A DNA stretch of 54,672 nt from Pleurotus djamor (GCA_029747585.1 JAPEVF010000289.1:1-54672), one strand, 5' to 3'; counted from the first letter of the stretch, positions 11,342 through 23,747 are shown. Made by a program: numbers and translations. The notes: a model not told the origin generated them from the letters alone.

Positions 11342-12461
11342 AGAACTCAAATGCGTGAAGGACAGGACGAAAGCCAAACTTCGAGGGTAGCAAAACGCGA
11401 TCGATGACTGTGAGAACTTCTGAGTGACTGTGAGAAATATGCTAAGTCCCCAGAAATTCAACGCGTGGAATTCAACTCAATAGAACTCCAAACTTCTCGT
11501 CAACTTCCCGTTGGTATGTCTCTAACCCCTACTATCGTAACAATGCATCTGGCCAACACAAACTCAGGCGACGAGGTCAGCCTTCAGAGTTCTCGTAGCT
11601 TTCCAGCAACCGCTGATCTTCCCTCGCAGCCTGCAAACAGTTTTGCTCGAATTTTGTCAAAATTTTGTTCAAGTTTCATTTGGGCTTGGTCGAAAGCAGA
11701 TTTGGAGTCAGGACCTAACTTTGTCCGTTTCCTATAAGTAGCTTCTGGTCAGTTCCCGCTCCATTCGTGCGACATATGACCTGAAGAAATAGCCCACATT
11801 ACCGCAGCGATCCGTTCAGGTTACATGTTGGGAGACTCGGAGATGGTTCTAACCAAGTTCTGAAGGAGCTCCCGTTGGTTCAGAGAATTCCGTCGGTGGA
11901 ATCCAGCGATTGAAAAAAGCAGAAAACACTGGACATATTCATGATGCCCGTGGATAGGGAATGAAGAATTAGCGATGGATCAGTCACCGGTGGTGCTCAG
12001 GATCAGTGACGCGGGCTCCAGGTTTCTTCTTTCATGAACATCGAAGTAATCACTGTAATTTGCATGGTAAGCATGGCCTTTGAGCATCCCAATGAAGGTC
12101 ATGAATGATAGCGCTGACGGTTGCTCAGGGTTACCTCAACATCCCTCCAAGTTCGCCAATCTGGTGATAGGCATCCCCAGATTTACCGTCAGTTACACCT
12201 CGTGCCCCAATGTTTCAAAGATTTTGTTCACTTTCCTACGATGGATACCATCTCACGACGTTGGCAACTATGCGAGGAATACCCCGAAAATCTGCTGCGC
12301 TCGAGCTTCGCCCATCAAAGCCCCGGTACCTCACATCGTGAAGCGAGCTGATTTGTGATTTGCGCGTAAAGGCTACTGGATAGTGACAACAAATTCTGGT
12401 CTCATCTGTCTTCATTCGGATGCAGCGCCCACTGCCCTCACCTCGTCTGTTTCAACCTCAG
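11342..12461. other. Divergent intergenic region between the JmjC and protease genes
   Basis: Several 75-95 codon frames are present on the plus strand but none has a recognisable domain, start context or splice structure. The stretch most likely contains the two divergent promoters. Confidence 0.45.
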
Positions 12462-12468
12462 TATAAAT
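12461..12468 (+). promoter_or_regulatory. TATA box of the aspartic protease gene
   Basis: GTATAAAT lies about 80 bases before the protease start codon, with CT-rich sequence between them. Confidence 0.55.
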
Positions 12469-12544
12469 GACGCACAGCTCATGCCCTCCACATCCTCCGT
12501 GGTCTCCCCCAGCCTGAGCACTGCGTGCCTTCCCCTGCTTCACT

Positions 12545-14333
12545 ATGTCGTCTCTTCGTCAGCTTCTCTCTTTCGTCTTTGTGCTGGCCACCCTTTCTGC
12601 TCCTTCATACGGCCTTCGCGTTCCCATCAAACGAGCGGCGACATCAAAAGCACAAGCTCAGCAATCTCAGGGCAGCGGGCTGTCAAGACGGGCCACGGAT
12701 ATATCTAAGAACCAGCATGCTGCGTTCATGCATAATAGTAAGAATAACGTCGTGAGTATCCTTCTCCGTCAAGCCGAACCAAGCTAACGAACGCCCCCGC
12801 AGTACGCCGTGGACATTAAAATCGGTGGCCAGGATGTCACCGTGAACTTGGATACGGGTTCGGCTGATCTCTGGGTTAAGCATCCCCGGATCCAGACGTC
12901 TGACACGACTATTCTTACCGGACGGCTCGCCTATGCCAAAGGCTCTGTCGAAGGACCGATTGATTACGCACCAATCGAGGTCGCTGGGTTTTCTATTCCT
13001 TCCCAAGGTCAGCCGCCCATGTCTAATTGCTACTAACATCATGCTTATCAAATCCTTCTACTCTAATAGCGTTCATGAATGTCCAAACGGCTCGTCCTCT
13101 CCCTCACGCTCATATATTTGCTTTTGAACTGATTTCAATTTCTAGACCAAAGACATGGAGGACATATTCGACACTGGCGCGTCCGGCCTCATGGGCTTAG
13201 GCTTCGACGCAACGGGCTCCCTAATCCACAACCTAACGTCCACCGCCTTCGCAACATCCACCGATCCCAGCCGCACCCGATCCACAATATCCAACATCTT
13301 CTACTCCAACATGTCTCTCCCTAACTTCTTCACCCTCCTCCTCGGCCGCACAGACGACCCAGACGACGAACAAGCCGGTGTGTTCACAATCAGTGAATAT
13401 ATCGATGAATTCGCCGCAGTGGCGAATTCACCGAAAATGAACAGTCAGACGGATGATCATTGGAGTGTGTTGTTGGATGGTGTGAGCGTTAACGGGAAGG
13501 AGTTCCCGTTGACGTCGAGGCTGGAGGGTGTTCCTAGCGGGAAGACAATAGCCGTGCTAGATTCAGGGTTTTCGTTGCCGCCGGTAACACCTGCTTTGGT
13601 GGATGCGATATACTCCCCTGTTCCGGGAGCGGTAAATGTCGAAGATATACCTGAGCTCAATGCAGCAGGGATATCGTATATCCTCCCCTGCAACAACCCA
13701 GTGGCCGATGTATCATTCAAAATCGGGTAAGCACACCTTCAATCATGCTTGCCGAGCGCTGAATATCTGAATCCTTGCTTTCTGTACTCTAGAGGCATTG
13801 AATTCCCTATTCATCCCTTGGATCTCACCCAAGTGATCACCGACAACAAAACTGTCACCGTCTGTATAAACGCGTATACCAAATTCAACCTTGATCCCAC
13901 TCATTTCGACGGGTTCGACCTCATCCTGGGGGATGCATTCCTCCGCAATTCATACACATCGTGAGTGTCCCTCCTATTTCCCTCCTTCATGATCATACCG
14001 GAGCTCATCTTCAATCAACGTTCCGTTCAACTTTGTAGCTTTGATTATGGATCATTCAACGCAAATGGTCGCATTACGGAAGCCCCCTTCATGCAGTTAT
14101 TACCGACGACCAAGACGGACGAAGCGCGCAGCGAGTTTGCTGGCGTCCGCGCGAAACAACTCCAAGGGATACCCAAAGAGTCAACCATAGATGAACTGAA
14201 GAAGTTACTGTCTGAGGAGGCCCAGGGTGATGGCTCGAAGAAATCTGGCGCAGAGCCTCTCAGGTTCCATCCACATGCTTGGGTGTCCGTCGCTTTTGTG
14301 CTCTTGGGTATACTCGTAAGCTGCGGAATATGA
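12545..14333 (+). CDS. Secreted, membrane-anchored A1 (pepsin-like) aspartic protease
   Basis: Six exons (12545-12751, 12803-13007, 13070-13080, 13146-13726, 13793-13960, 14039-14333) encode about 488 residues. The order is signal peptide, basic propeptide (RVPIKRAA...LSRRA), first lobe with the catalytic motif LDTGSADLW, a glycine-rich GASGLMGLGF strand, and second lobe with LDSGF in place of the usual D-T/S-G-T/S. The strand DLILGDAFLRNSY, which precedes the end of A1 proteases, is clear. A Lys/Glu/Ser-rich tail ends in a hydrophobic segment (VSVAFVLLGILVSCGI), suggesting a GPI signal or C-terminal anchor. Exon 3 is very small; an alternative acceptor would lengthen it. The family hydrolyses peptide bonds at acidic pH. 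The Phe after DSG is unusual and may alter activity. Confidence 0.85.
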
Positions 14334-14990
14334 TACGACCCGATGGTGTACCGGTACGGACAAATGTAGCACTTGCAAAGCTTTCATTAATGACTCGAGG
14401 ACAAGTCAGGAGCAAGTCAAGAGATCTCTGAGAAACCTGATCTCGACTTCAACTTAACACCATGTGAACCTCCTGCCTCCCGTCGACCTCATCTCAATCA
14501 CAGCTGTGCCTCTCAGCATCAGGGTGTCGTTCCATGCGCTGACTCCCCCAGAAAAGATCAATCCATCACGAAATGTCGTTCCCAGACAACTACCACATCT
14601 ATCAACCATGTACGCGCGACTGCGGTCTCATGCCGGACATATGGCAGATTCCCATGGCAGAGAGGTCATCTCGTATGCTTGAACTCTGACTCTCTGTACT
14701 CGACCTTGAAGGCAAACGGGGTTTCTACCTTTTCCAACGCCCTCGATCGAACGTGAACCTTGTTAACCGCCGTCCTTCAAATCCACAGTTAGTCACCGGT
14801 GGTTCGTACCTCATCCGTAGTTAGCTCAGTCTCGCCCAAGATACAAGTCCTCGTGTATCTGGTCCACACGATTGGACGTGGCACCTCCCCATCTCTTCTG
14901 TCGTGATGGTCTCTATGATGGAACTAATACCCCTCTCCTTGAACGTCTAATCCACGGCCACCTCTTTTCTNCTGNCCCCCCCCCCCCCCG
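14334..14990. other. Intergenic region with a poly-C tract
   Basis: No supported gene is seen. A run of about 14 C interrupted by Ns (14971-14989) abuts the next start codon, and its true length is unknown. Confidence 0.5.
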
Positions 14991-16848
14991 ATGGANCCCC
15001 CTCTCGATTTCGTTATCCGTGATTTCTCTCGTCGAAACCGTACGGAAGGTCAAAGACTTCGTGGACGAGGTACTTGTGTTATGGCTTATACTTCTTGTTG
15101 CTGATCCCGAGTTCTCACTGGAACCCACAACATATAAATTCTTCTAAAGACCACTAAATATAGAAGCCTTGCTCGAGAGCTAGCGGAGGATGCTGTGGAA
15201 GACATGCTCCGCATTGCGGCTTTCTATGACACAAACAAGGACACGCTTTCCAGCGAGTCTTTGGGACCCCTTTGCGCTTCTCTTGATGCCTTAAATCGGT
15301 ACTGCTTTCTTGCTACTGAATTCAATATCTCCTTCGTATTAACGACTTATGAATCTCTTCAAGTGATCTAGACCGTATACACCTTCGATGTCAACGCTAT
15401 ACCCACAAAGCGGGTAATAAATTTCGGCGGCTTGCTGTGGGGTTTGAGCTATGGAGACGGTCGGAGGAAATTGAGGCCGAGTTAGCAAGGCTCAGAAACA
15501 AAATTAGGAAGCTGCTGGATTGGATTACCGTGCGTGGCGAAGAAAAGCGTACTCACACCCTCTAAGCCCAATGATCTCCTTTTTCTAGCTCTTCATTTGC
15601 GCACGCAACGAGGTGCGATTGGTGCGAATAGAGGAAAAAGTTCTCTTCGCCCCCCACTCGCCCCCCACGAGGCTCGTTCCCAAATCCAACGACTTGATAG
15701 TGCGTTTACAACAAGTCTCAATGATGGATACATGCTCCGGTCGTTCAACAAGGTTTGCCCACGTTCAAACTTCAGCTTTTGTGTTGACTCACGTAGACTT
15801 CGTTCCAATTCCATAGCTCTCATTCAATGCAATTGACGATGTCGACGTAAGCTATATCCGCCTGAAGGCAATGAGAGTCATCCAAGCTCTCCCCGAGCAA
15901 TCTCTCTCAGCCTCGCATTTCGATTTCTCGGAACCCCCATCGTACATCACAACTTCTAATCGCGATTCTTTCGAATTGTCACATTACGCTACCACCCTGT
16001 GGTATCTAGCAAAGCTATGCAACGAGACCTGCCATGGTCAATCGAGCAGTTCGACCGCCGGATTTCTACACCTTGCCTTGGAGGCGACACGGGCCATCGG
16101 ATATTTTGGATGCACGGATATCTCCATTACCCTCTGTCGGGCCCTAGAAAAACTCATCCGCCGAGCATTGGTGCTTACACCTATTGAGCAGCGCGAAGGG
16201 TTGGAATCTGCTCTAGCCGAACTTCTCGTTGATCAAGCACGTCTGTTCTTTATTATGAGGAGCTCTCCGGAAGTCACACCTGAGGAGGCGATCAAGCATG
16301 GCTTAGAAGCTGTACGAGTCACTCGGACTCGTTTGGCTCGGCAGAAACGTCCGACACGACAGCACCATGTGCAGCTTGCTTGCGCCTCAACACCCTTGAT
16401 CACCATTTACTTGACCAGCGGATATTTTGAGGAATGTATCACTCAATGTTTGGAAACGGTGGAGATAGTCTCCTCGCTGAGCTCACTGTCGCAAGAGACG
16501 ATTGACAGATTCAAGGCAAACGACCTCCAACTTCGCGCACAAGTCCTATTCTCCCTTGCCATTGCCCAAAAGTCGACCTGTGACTACACCAGCGCATACC
16601 ACACGGGGATGGAGTGCGTCGCAACGATCAAAGCCCTGGCTGACTTTCATGCCTCCCTCCCAGCCAATTTCAATTCCCTACACGTTCTAATGGACATCCT
16701 GGAGCGAGACCTCCATACTTTGACTAGTATCGTCCGAGACCCGTGTCGCCTAGGTTCGTACGCCGAGGACGAGGAGTACCCTGAGGGCGACGACAATGTC
16801 TTTCAAGTTGAGGTAGCTGGGTACATTGAGTGGGGGATAGCGTTCTAA
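14991..16848 (+). CDS. Fungal STAND-type N-terminal domain plus helical-repeat protein (no NTPase domain)
   Basis: The protein starts M-D-P-L-S-I, the hallmark of the N-terminal domain of fungal NLR-like STAND proteins (Helo-like/'fungal N-terminal domain of STAND'). It continues through helices with charged residues (VETVRKVKDFVDE, LARELAEDAVEDML). Introns are 15070-15149, 15299-15363, 15530-15588 and 15753-15816. The last exon (15817-16848) encodes an alpha-helical repeat region with TPR-like ATRAIGYF, LARLFF-like and GMECVATIKAL segments and an acidic tail. There is no P-loop or NACHT/NB-ARC motif. The N at 14996 is a surplus base in the second codon: removing it gives ATG GAC CCC CTC and aligns with the paralogue at 31.6-33.4 kb. 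A one-base frame change is also needed in the C-runs at ~15,646-15,668, where the paralogue is continuous. About 510-530 residues. Function unknown; the domain suggests signalling or incompatibility. Confidence 0.7.
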
Positions 16849-17044
16849 AGGAAGATATTTCCTTGCCTCAAGTGCTCGGGTGTACCTAACGACACGAGCC
16901 GTAGTAGACAAGTCGGAAGGGCGTAGCTAATACTCTATAGGTCTAACAATAAATCCTGACAATTAATAAGAAGGGGTATAATTGCTCGCAAGCGAACCTC
17001 GTATCCGCATCGAAAAGCAAGGTCCAAGAAAATTAGTGTAATAG

Positions 17045-18492
17045 TCAGGCACAGTCCACTCTGAGACCTGTGAAGATCGTAGGCGAAAGAATTTCAATAT
17101 CAACATCGAAGCAATTAGCCAAACTATAATGTGGATGCTTCAATATCAGACTGTAAACAATATCACGACGACCACGAGCGGTAGAGTTCGCGCAGATGTC
17201 GGCATGTTCATGGACGGCAAGGACGGATTTACCACTATCTGGATGCGTCTGCGAGACGGACGTGTCAATCAATCAGAAAGAACCACTAAAACCGAGCGAA
17301 AAACAGGCTTACCATGGTACAATACCCCGAAAACGAACGGCGAAGACCCCTCGATGACCCGAAGGCTCACCGGCGCTGGGAAGGGTACCGAGCTCCTAGG
17401 GTATATAGCACCACCTGTGAGGTTATAGTACAACCATCCACCAGAGCCGGCAGTGGAGAAGAAGCCTTAGCTAACTCCCGGCACGGTATTGACGTTGATC
17501 ATTCCAATTTGATGGAATGCAGACCGGTGCTGGAGGCCATCGGGTTCCTCAGGCCTCAGGATCGACGACGCCTGGATGGTAATCGCCTCCACAGAATTGG
17601 GCGGGATTGCCAGCACACGTCGTAGTGCACTGGCTATCAGGATGTAATGGCACGTCCGGGAGGTTGGTCTCACAAACTGGAAGAGAAAATGAGAAACTTC
17701 GGGGTTAGATAGAGCGGGTATAATCCACTCACAGCATTCCCCTCCAAATCCGAGACCAGCATACGACAACCCTCCACCTTCACATGCAGCAATACAATAA
17801 TCGATAGTGGTTCCCGAGAGCTCGTACTTGTGGCTGAGTGTGCGGCCACGAGCGGAGTCGCTGGGGGTCGTGTTAGAGGTCTCAAGGAACGACGATCCCA
17901 ACAGACTGCGACGCACCCTTGGTAAGTCCATGAATCAACCGTTGGGGGCACGGCGAGTCCCGAAGACGCTGGTCCCTCATATACGTTGAGGCAATCGTGC
18001 GATTGCCACCACAAGATTGTGACGCGTCGCCTGTACAAGGCATATCGCATTCCGTAGACGATGTCAGTGCTCCAGGGTTTGCACCACGAAATCGCAGACT
18101 GGACAAACAGGGTGAGCAGCAAACCAGCAAGTATATGCGTACAATACGCACAGCATTCACGACTCCATTCGACACCCGCCATAGGAAACCCTCCATCTTC
18201 ACAGAAGGATATACTCTACACGGCTCGATGGTCATCGTATCAGAGCTGGTGGACGCCGCACGTAATGTTCGCTGGCCTGGGGCATCGCTATGAAGGAAAC
18301 GCGTCACACACGTCAATTAAAGTATATGAACTGGGAAACTCAACCACGTACGTGAAGCATCCATTTTCTACCCACCCTTGTGGCGATTCAGCGCGTCGGA
18401 GAAGGGTCTACAAAAAGCTGTCAGATATCCAGTCAAGCTTGAGGTACTTATATGCACACACCTGAGGCGAAGCCAGCACAGGCGCGATGCAT
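17045..18492 (-). pseudogene. Broken two-WSC-domain secreted protein
   Basis: WSC domains are carbohydrate-binding Cys-rich modules of fungal surface proteins. The second module (about 17,870-17,560) is well preserved: ELSGTTIDYCIAAC, AGLGFGGEC, then across a 56-nt intron ETNLPDVPLH and CTTTCAGNPAQFCGG. The first module (about 18,290-17,990) is recognisable as ASTSSDTMTIEPC, FCEDGGFPMAGVEW and ECDMPCTGDASQSCGG, but these pieces lie in different frames. At least three one- or two-base shifts are needed, pl one between CGG and the linker VDSWTYQGC. One shift is at an A-run (CAAACC) and could be a sequencing error; the others are not at homopolymers. A C-terminal part ending VDCA at 17,045 follows. 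The start at 18492 is a guess, below a TATATG element at 18531. Confidence 0.55.
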
Positions 18493-18978
18493 GCTACCAG
18501 CAGAAGAACGTATTTCCACCAACAGGCCTCTTATATGCGCAACGCTTGTTTGAATGCCAGGTCGTGAGGCCCAGGAACGGAAGCATTTTTCTATGCATGC
18601 CCGCAGACCCTCTGTATATAGTCAATATGACCGTATTATCACTTCCTGGGGCTAAGCAACTGATAAGATGATTCCATGCTAATTGAAGGCGCAAACCCAG
18701 ACAAACCTCTAGCAGAAACCACTTCATTCGCGATACTGAGCTTTCCAGCGAGCATCCGAGGGACCCAGCTTCATGCGGGACGACTATGGGGACGACGCAG
18801 GATCATGGAGGTAAGAAACAAGGAGCGTCCTACTCCAGTCTCCAAATGTTGCACCTCCATTCGGAGTCTCAACGGACTCTGAATTCTTCGCGATTCGCCG
18901 ACGACGCGTCGAACGCGTAATCCCTGCTTCCAGCCAACCCAAGGCGTCAGCACCAACGATCTCTCCCAACCGCACGCC

Positions 18979-19692
18979 ATGGAAACTTCGTTCGCCATCA
19001 CCGGGAAGGACTATGTCATTGTCGCCTCAGACACCACCGCCGCTCGTTCCATCGTCAAGATGAAGATTGACGAAGACAAGGTCAAGGAATTGGGCCCACA
19101 CCTCTTGATGGCGTACTCAGGCGAGCCAGGTAACCTTTCCATCCTTTTGACTCTGTGGATTTTTCCTCTGAAGCGAGTATGAAATTACTAGGTGACACCA
19201 TCCAATTTGCTGAATTCGTAGAGAGGAACATCCGGCTCTATCATATCCGACACAATTACTCTTTATCACCATCTGCGGCTGCTTCATGGATTCGAAGGTC
19301 GCTAGCACAGAGTCTACGATCAAGACATCCGTACTCGGTCAACCTTCTGCTGGGAGGGTACGATCTACCCGAAGACAAACCCCATCTTTACTGGATTGAT
19401 TACTTGGGGACTATGGCGGAGGTGCCGTTTGCTGCTCACGGATATGGGAGTTATTTTGCGTTGAGTTTACTCGATCGGTACGTGGTCTCTCTATATTCCA
19501 TCCGTATACCTATGACCCATGGCGCTGAAATGTATGATGATTAGATACCACAACCCCGATGCGAGCCTTGAAGAAGGCCTGGCAACCCTCAAACGGTGCA
19601 TTGATGAAGTAGCCAAGCGATTGATCGTCAGCCCTAACAAGTACAAGGTCAAGGTGGTGACGAAGGATGGTGTCCGGGAAGTCGAGTTGTAG
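18979..19692 (+). CDS. PRE1: 20S proteasome subunit beta type-2 (beta-4 in yeast nomenclature, PRE1)
   Basis: Three exons (18979-19129, 19192-19477, 19545-19692) with introns of 62 and 67 nt encode 194 residues, close to the usual length of this subunit (about 200). The N-terminus [20 protein letters not shown] is characteristic. It lacks a propeptide and catalytic threonine, as expected for this non-catalytic beta subunit. The core shows [17 protein letters not shown] and the final [12 protein letters not shown] helix. It sits in the beta ring of the 20S core particle and is normally essential. This is the best conserved gene of the region and shows no defect. Confidence 0.95.
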
Positions 19693-20010
19693 CCTGTTAC
19701 AGGTACCAACTGTACTCGTATGTAATTTGTGTTTGATTTCGCTCCTTTCATGCAAAACTTTTGCGGGGAATTCTTAGCCCGCTGTTGGCATTAGCGTCAG
19801 GCTACGGCTATCGTCTGTCATGAGCACCAAAGGGAACGGGTCCACGTTTGTAGATGAGTAACAGAAACAGCAAACGGAAATACGAAAAAGGGATTCTACT
19901 CTAACGAAGAAAATATATAAGTAAGGCACGTCCACCCCACTCCCACAAGTACCATCATCCCTCCAACTCCACAAGCACCCTAGGACTCAAGCATACTCAA
20001 GTACCGAAGC

Positions 20011-22676
20011 TCAAGCCCCATCCTTCTCACTCTTCTCGCCCGCAAGATCCTTCTTATCCACCGCGTTCTGCGTATCCCCGAGATGCCAATTCGGCATGGC
20101 GAAGGCAATCAGTATGGGGAACACGCTAAGGACAGTAGCGACAATGAGCATCGTCTCCATCACGTCGCTATAAGCTACTCAGNAAAAAAAGAGCGAACAC
20201 GTCCGTATTAGTGACCAGATGCTCAAACCAAGCAAACTCCCCAGCCAGGGGACGTACCTCGGATGACACCCTCACGAACGGGATGTCCACGAGGAAACCC
20301 AGCAGCAACAACGATCGATCCAAACAGTTGTTGTCTTTCCGCCTCTGAGAGGAAGGGAAGGTACTCTGCAATCCTTCCAGGCATGGAATTTGTCCAGATA
20401 GCACCAGCTAAAACAAACCATCATTAGCACACCACAGCATCCAACCGAACCCCTTACACACACACGCCGGGGGAACGGCGCTGCGAAGGGTGTTGTGAGA
20501 GGAAAGGACGTACCAACAGCACTACCCACTGCACCACCAATCTCCGTGATCAACAGAACGACAGCGGTGACCATAGCCACATCCACATGCGGTACGGAGG
20601 CTTGAGCACCAACTTGCAGACACGTAGCTGCGAACCCTCCTCCGATACCTTGAAGGATTTGACTCCATACAATCTCGGCGTCTGGGGCATTCGCTCCCCG
20701 CGAGTGGATCATAAGACCAACACCCCTAGAGTAAGTGTTAGAATCACATTATATGCATGTATTTGGGGGAGTAACTCACAAGAGACGGATGCAAAGACCG
20801 ACAATTAGCACTTGCTATAGATGCGTAACGAGTCAGTCAGAGGAGTGAATAGGGAACCAGTTGGCATACCTTATATCGGTGGAGGAAGCGCATGGCAAAA
20901 CCAGCTGTAATAGCAAACACAGTCAGAGCTACCGTTTGAGTCTGCGCGAAGTATGTAGCGTGCAAGAGCGGCCTAGGAAGAGGATGTAAGGGTTGGCAAG
21001 CAAAACTTGGGAGATTGGATATTCGAGACGCATACCATGGCTTCACGACAATCACAAAGGAGAAGAGGTAGGTGAACGTGAGGTAGAAAGAGACCTAGAT
21101 GTTCGAGCAGGATATAAGCAACAGAGAATCCCGGTGAAGGGTAACGGGCGACGCACGAAATCAAAGAACCCAATCAACGATGCACCCACGAAACTACGAT
21201 TGAGTATGAAACGACCAGGAATGATGGGGTATTTGGCGAATTTCCAGTCATATATCCCAAAGACTGGGAGAAGCAGTCCCCCGATGATGATCATCGCAAT
21301 CATAGAAGCTTGGAACGCACAACACAAGGGAATTCAGTTACAACGAGCAAGAGTATGAGTAGGTGGGTGGGCGACGTACGATTCTTCCAGTGCCCTTTGG
21401 CATTCTCGGTGAGCGTCAGTGGGAGAAGGATCAACGCGACTGAGGTTCCCAAAAGGGCAAGACCCATGATGTCAAGCTGCGATAGCAGCCGTTTCAGGCG
21501 TTCGAAGTATGTCAGATTCTCTGGGTTGGATTGAATGACCAAATCCAGACGCTTGGCCTTACGCTCCGCCCACAGAAGGGTGATGATAAGCGGAGATAAA
21601 GCAACGGGCACCAGGATAGCGAACATGCCATCTGGACAGGGAACGACCGATTAGCTTGCTGTGACGCACATGGAAGGTTGAATGAGGATATGGTCACTTA
21701 CAGCCCCATCTCCAGCCTGCGCCTTGGAGCACGTTGGTAGCGATGTTAGCTCCAACGAACGCGTTTATGATAAAGGGTGCAGACATCAAAGAGGATACCA
21801 GACCGCGCCATTTCAGGGTAGTGATATCCGCGATGACGACCTGGGTGAGGAGTTGTAGACCACTGAAGGGGGCGTTTGCTTTAGAGCGGGAAGGTCCAAA
21901 AGGGTATACAAAACTCACGTATAGCCGCTAAGCAGACGCGTAGTCAATGAGAAACTGAGTTCGCATGATCAGAAAATGCTGTTAACTCACATTGCGTAGA
22001 CGACGACACCTCCGGCGAGGGCACCGACGTTCTTGGCGGAGGCAATGACGATGTAACCTGCAAACCCAGTAAGATTGACGCGGTCGGCAGCAGCGACCTG
22101 GGGAAGTACAGACCGACGACGTAGAACAGGACTGGAGGTCATGAAGATTGAGTATAGAAGGGTTGGATGGGGGCGGAGATACTCACGAACGGCGACATAT
22201 GCAGTCCCACGCGAACTGATGTCGGCTATTCTTGCAATGACAGGTTTACCCACCGCGACTTTTGATGGATCAGAAGTCAATTAAAAACCCCAAGGGCAAT
22301 GTGGGTTGGGTCCACGCACCAATGATAGACTGCGCCACTGATATAGAACCAATGAGACTGTGATGACCGAATTCCGAGGCCGCGAAAGCAGCGTAGTTGT
22401 AGGTGGTCGTTCCATCGAGAGAGTAAATGTATGCGGCAAGACCAAGACTAGGATTCAAAAGGGTTCAGAGAACGTCCGAAGAGAAAAGATGGGATATAAA
22501 ATTCACCTGATGAACAAGAACCACTTAGAGAATCGACCAAAGACTTTGTGCGTCGCCTCGACCTTTTGTACACCAGCATGCGCAGAGTCAATGCTGGTCG
22601 AAGCGGTTTCAAGACGGTCAATTTCGTCGATGTTCTTCTCGCCGTTGGAAAATTCTTCCTTCTTCGGGGACGACAT
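20011..22676 (-). CDS. Siderophore iron transporter (major facilitator superfamily, SIT/ARN type)
   Basis: A multi-exon gene of about a dozen exons, with an MFS product of very roughly 580-600 residues. The start is MSSPKKEEF at 22676; the upstream open frame has a stop. Diagnostic segments in order: SLGLAAYIYSLDG and TYNYAAFAASEFG (first helix and loop of SIT transporters), ARIADISSRGTAY, GFAGYIVIASAKNV, QLLTQVVIADITTLKWRGL, ANIATNVLQGAGWRWGY, IPGRFILNRSFVGA, WSQILQGIGGGFAATCLQVG, ALITEIGGAVGSAVG-like, and the C-terminal REGVIR-AYSDVMETML followed by an acidic cytoplasmic tail. This family imports ferric siderophore complexes by proton symport at the plasma membrane. The N at 20183 lies in an intron. 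Iron-type GATA elements in the promoter (see 22820-22876) fit repression by iron. Confidence 0.85.
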
Positions 22677-22819
22677 CGGAGCCGGTGAAGAGGAGGAGAG
22701 AGACGACTTGGAAGGTCGGGAGAAACCAGCGAGTGCATTTTTACCATGCTTCTTTTAAGGTTGTATTCATGAGGAAGGGGATGGCGGTAACTGTCCATGT
22801 GGATCAGAGAGGCTGGATC

Positions 22820-22876
22820 ATCTGATAAGATGCCAAGTAATCTAATCTGATAGGTGGGATGAGAAATCATCTTATC
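22820..22876. promoter_or_regulatory. Cluster of iron-regulatory GATA elements upstream of the siderophore transporter
   Basis: ATCTGATAA at 22820-22828 matches the ATCWGATAA consensus bound by the fungal iron-responsive GATA repressors (Urbs1, SreA, Sre). A second near-match, ATCTGATAG, is at 22845-22853, and TTATC (reverse GATAA) is at 22872-22876. All lie 144-200 bases upstream of the transporter start. Confidence 0.65.
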
Positions 22877-23747
22877 ACAAGCGAACAAGCAAGCGAGGGC
22901 ACCTCTCACGTCTCAGCATGCAACAGCAGGGACCCGTAGCAAAGTGGGCCCAGCGGTAAGGACATTGCCATCGGACTGTGGAGATGTTGGTGCCGACATT
23001 GTCCGAAAGAAATCTAGGGCTTGAGCTGGACAAAAGGTCGGTTCATTTTTACATGTTGGAACCAGGAAATGGAACGAACTCACCTTGGTAATAACAATGT
23101 AGGACCTCTGCTAGTTCCTTTGAGCTCGTCGGAGCGAGGTCCAGCGATTTTCCTACAGCTCGAGCGATGGATGGGGCCGAACCTCGCCCGGGCCACACTT
23201 GGACGGAAGCATATGCACTTGTCGTCGTGCTTTACCCGGTCATTCGGAGTTACTGACACGCCATCATTCGTAAAACATGGGCTACAAGGCACGAAGTCGA
23301 CCACAAAAGACTTGCGACGCGAATTTCATGTTTCTTCTCGACAAGTTCTGTGGCGTGGACCAGAATGGGCCAATCCTCAGCCAGGGTTCGAGTCGGTGCG
23401 AGCATGGTACGCACCATTTTTACGCGACGTGCGGTCCGTGAGCTCGGAATGTTCTGATGGTAGCACCTTAGCATTGGAACATCTCCATTTCGTCAAGTTC
23501 TGGGGGAGCCGTCAGCCGTGTGGGAGCAGTTCTGAGTTCGACCAGAGTTCCAGACGTCGAGCAGCATCATCAACCAATCACGTGGATGCTTGGTAGGGGC
23601 TGGTAGGGGCTCCGGCCTAGGAGATTGCCTCCATGGTTTGGTCAAAGGTGCGTGAATCATACATGCTACAAATAGAAGCTCTAGTAACTCTTGATCTCAC
23701 TAATAGAGTGCCGAATGCGAGGCTGGTGGACTCCGGTTCCAACGCCA
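22877..23747. other. Intergenic region with an unassigned 191-codon ORF
   Basis: A plus-strand open frame at 23021-23596 is the longest here, but its composition is rich in Arg, Ser and Trp without domain character, and it has no clear start context or introns. I treat it as probably non-coding. The remainder holds the upstream promoter of the transporter and the end of the BTB gene. Confidence 0.35.

Noticed and set aside
15613..15671. Possible 59-nt intron in the first STAND-type gene
   Set aside because: Its acceptor would be GAG and the paralogue codes through the same segment (LRMEQALLVQPSTS). A one-base error in the C-runs is the simpler explanation.
23021..23596. 191-codon ORF between the transporter and the BTB gene
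   Set aside because: No domain, no introns in an intron-rich genome, odd composition and no start context.
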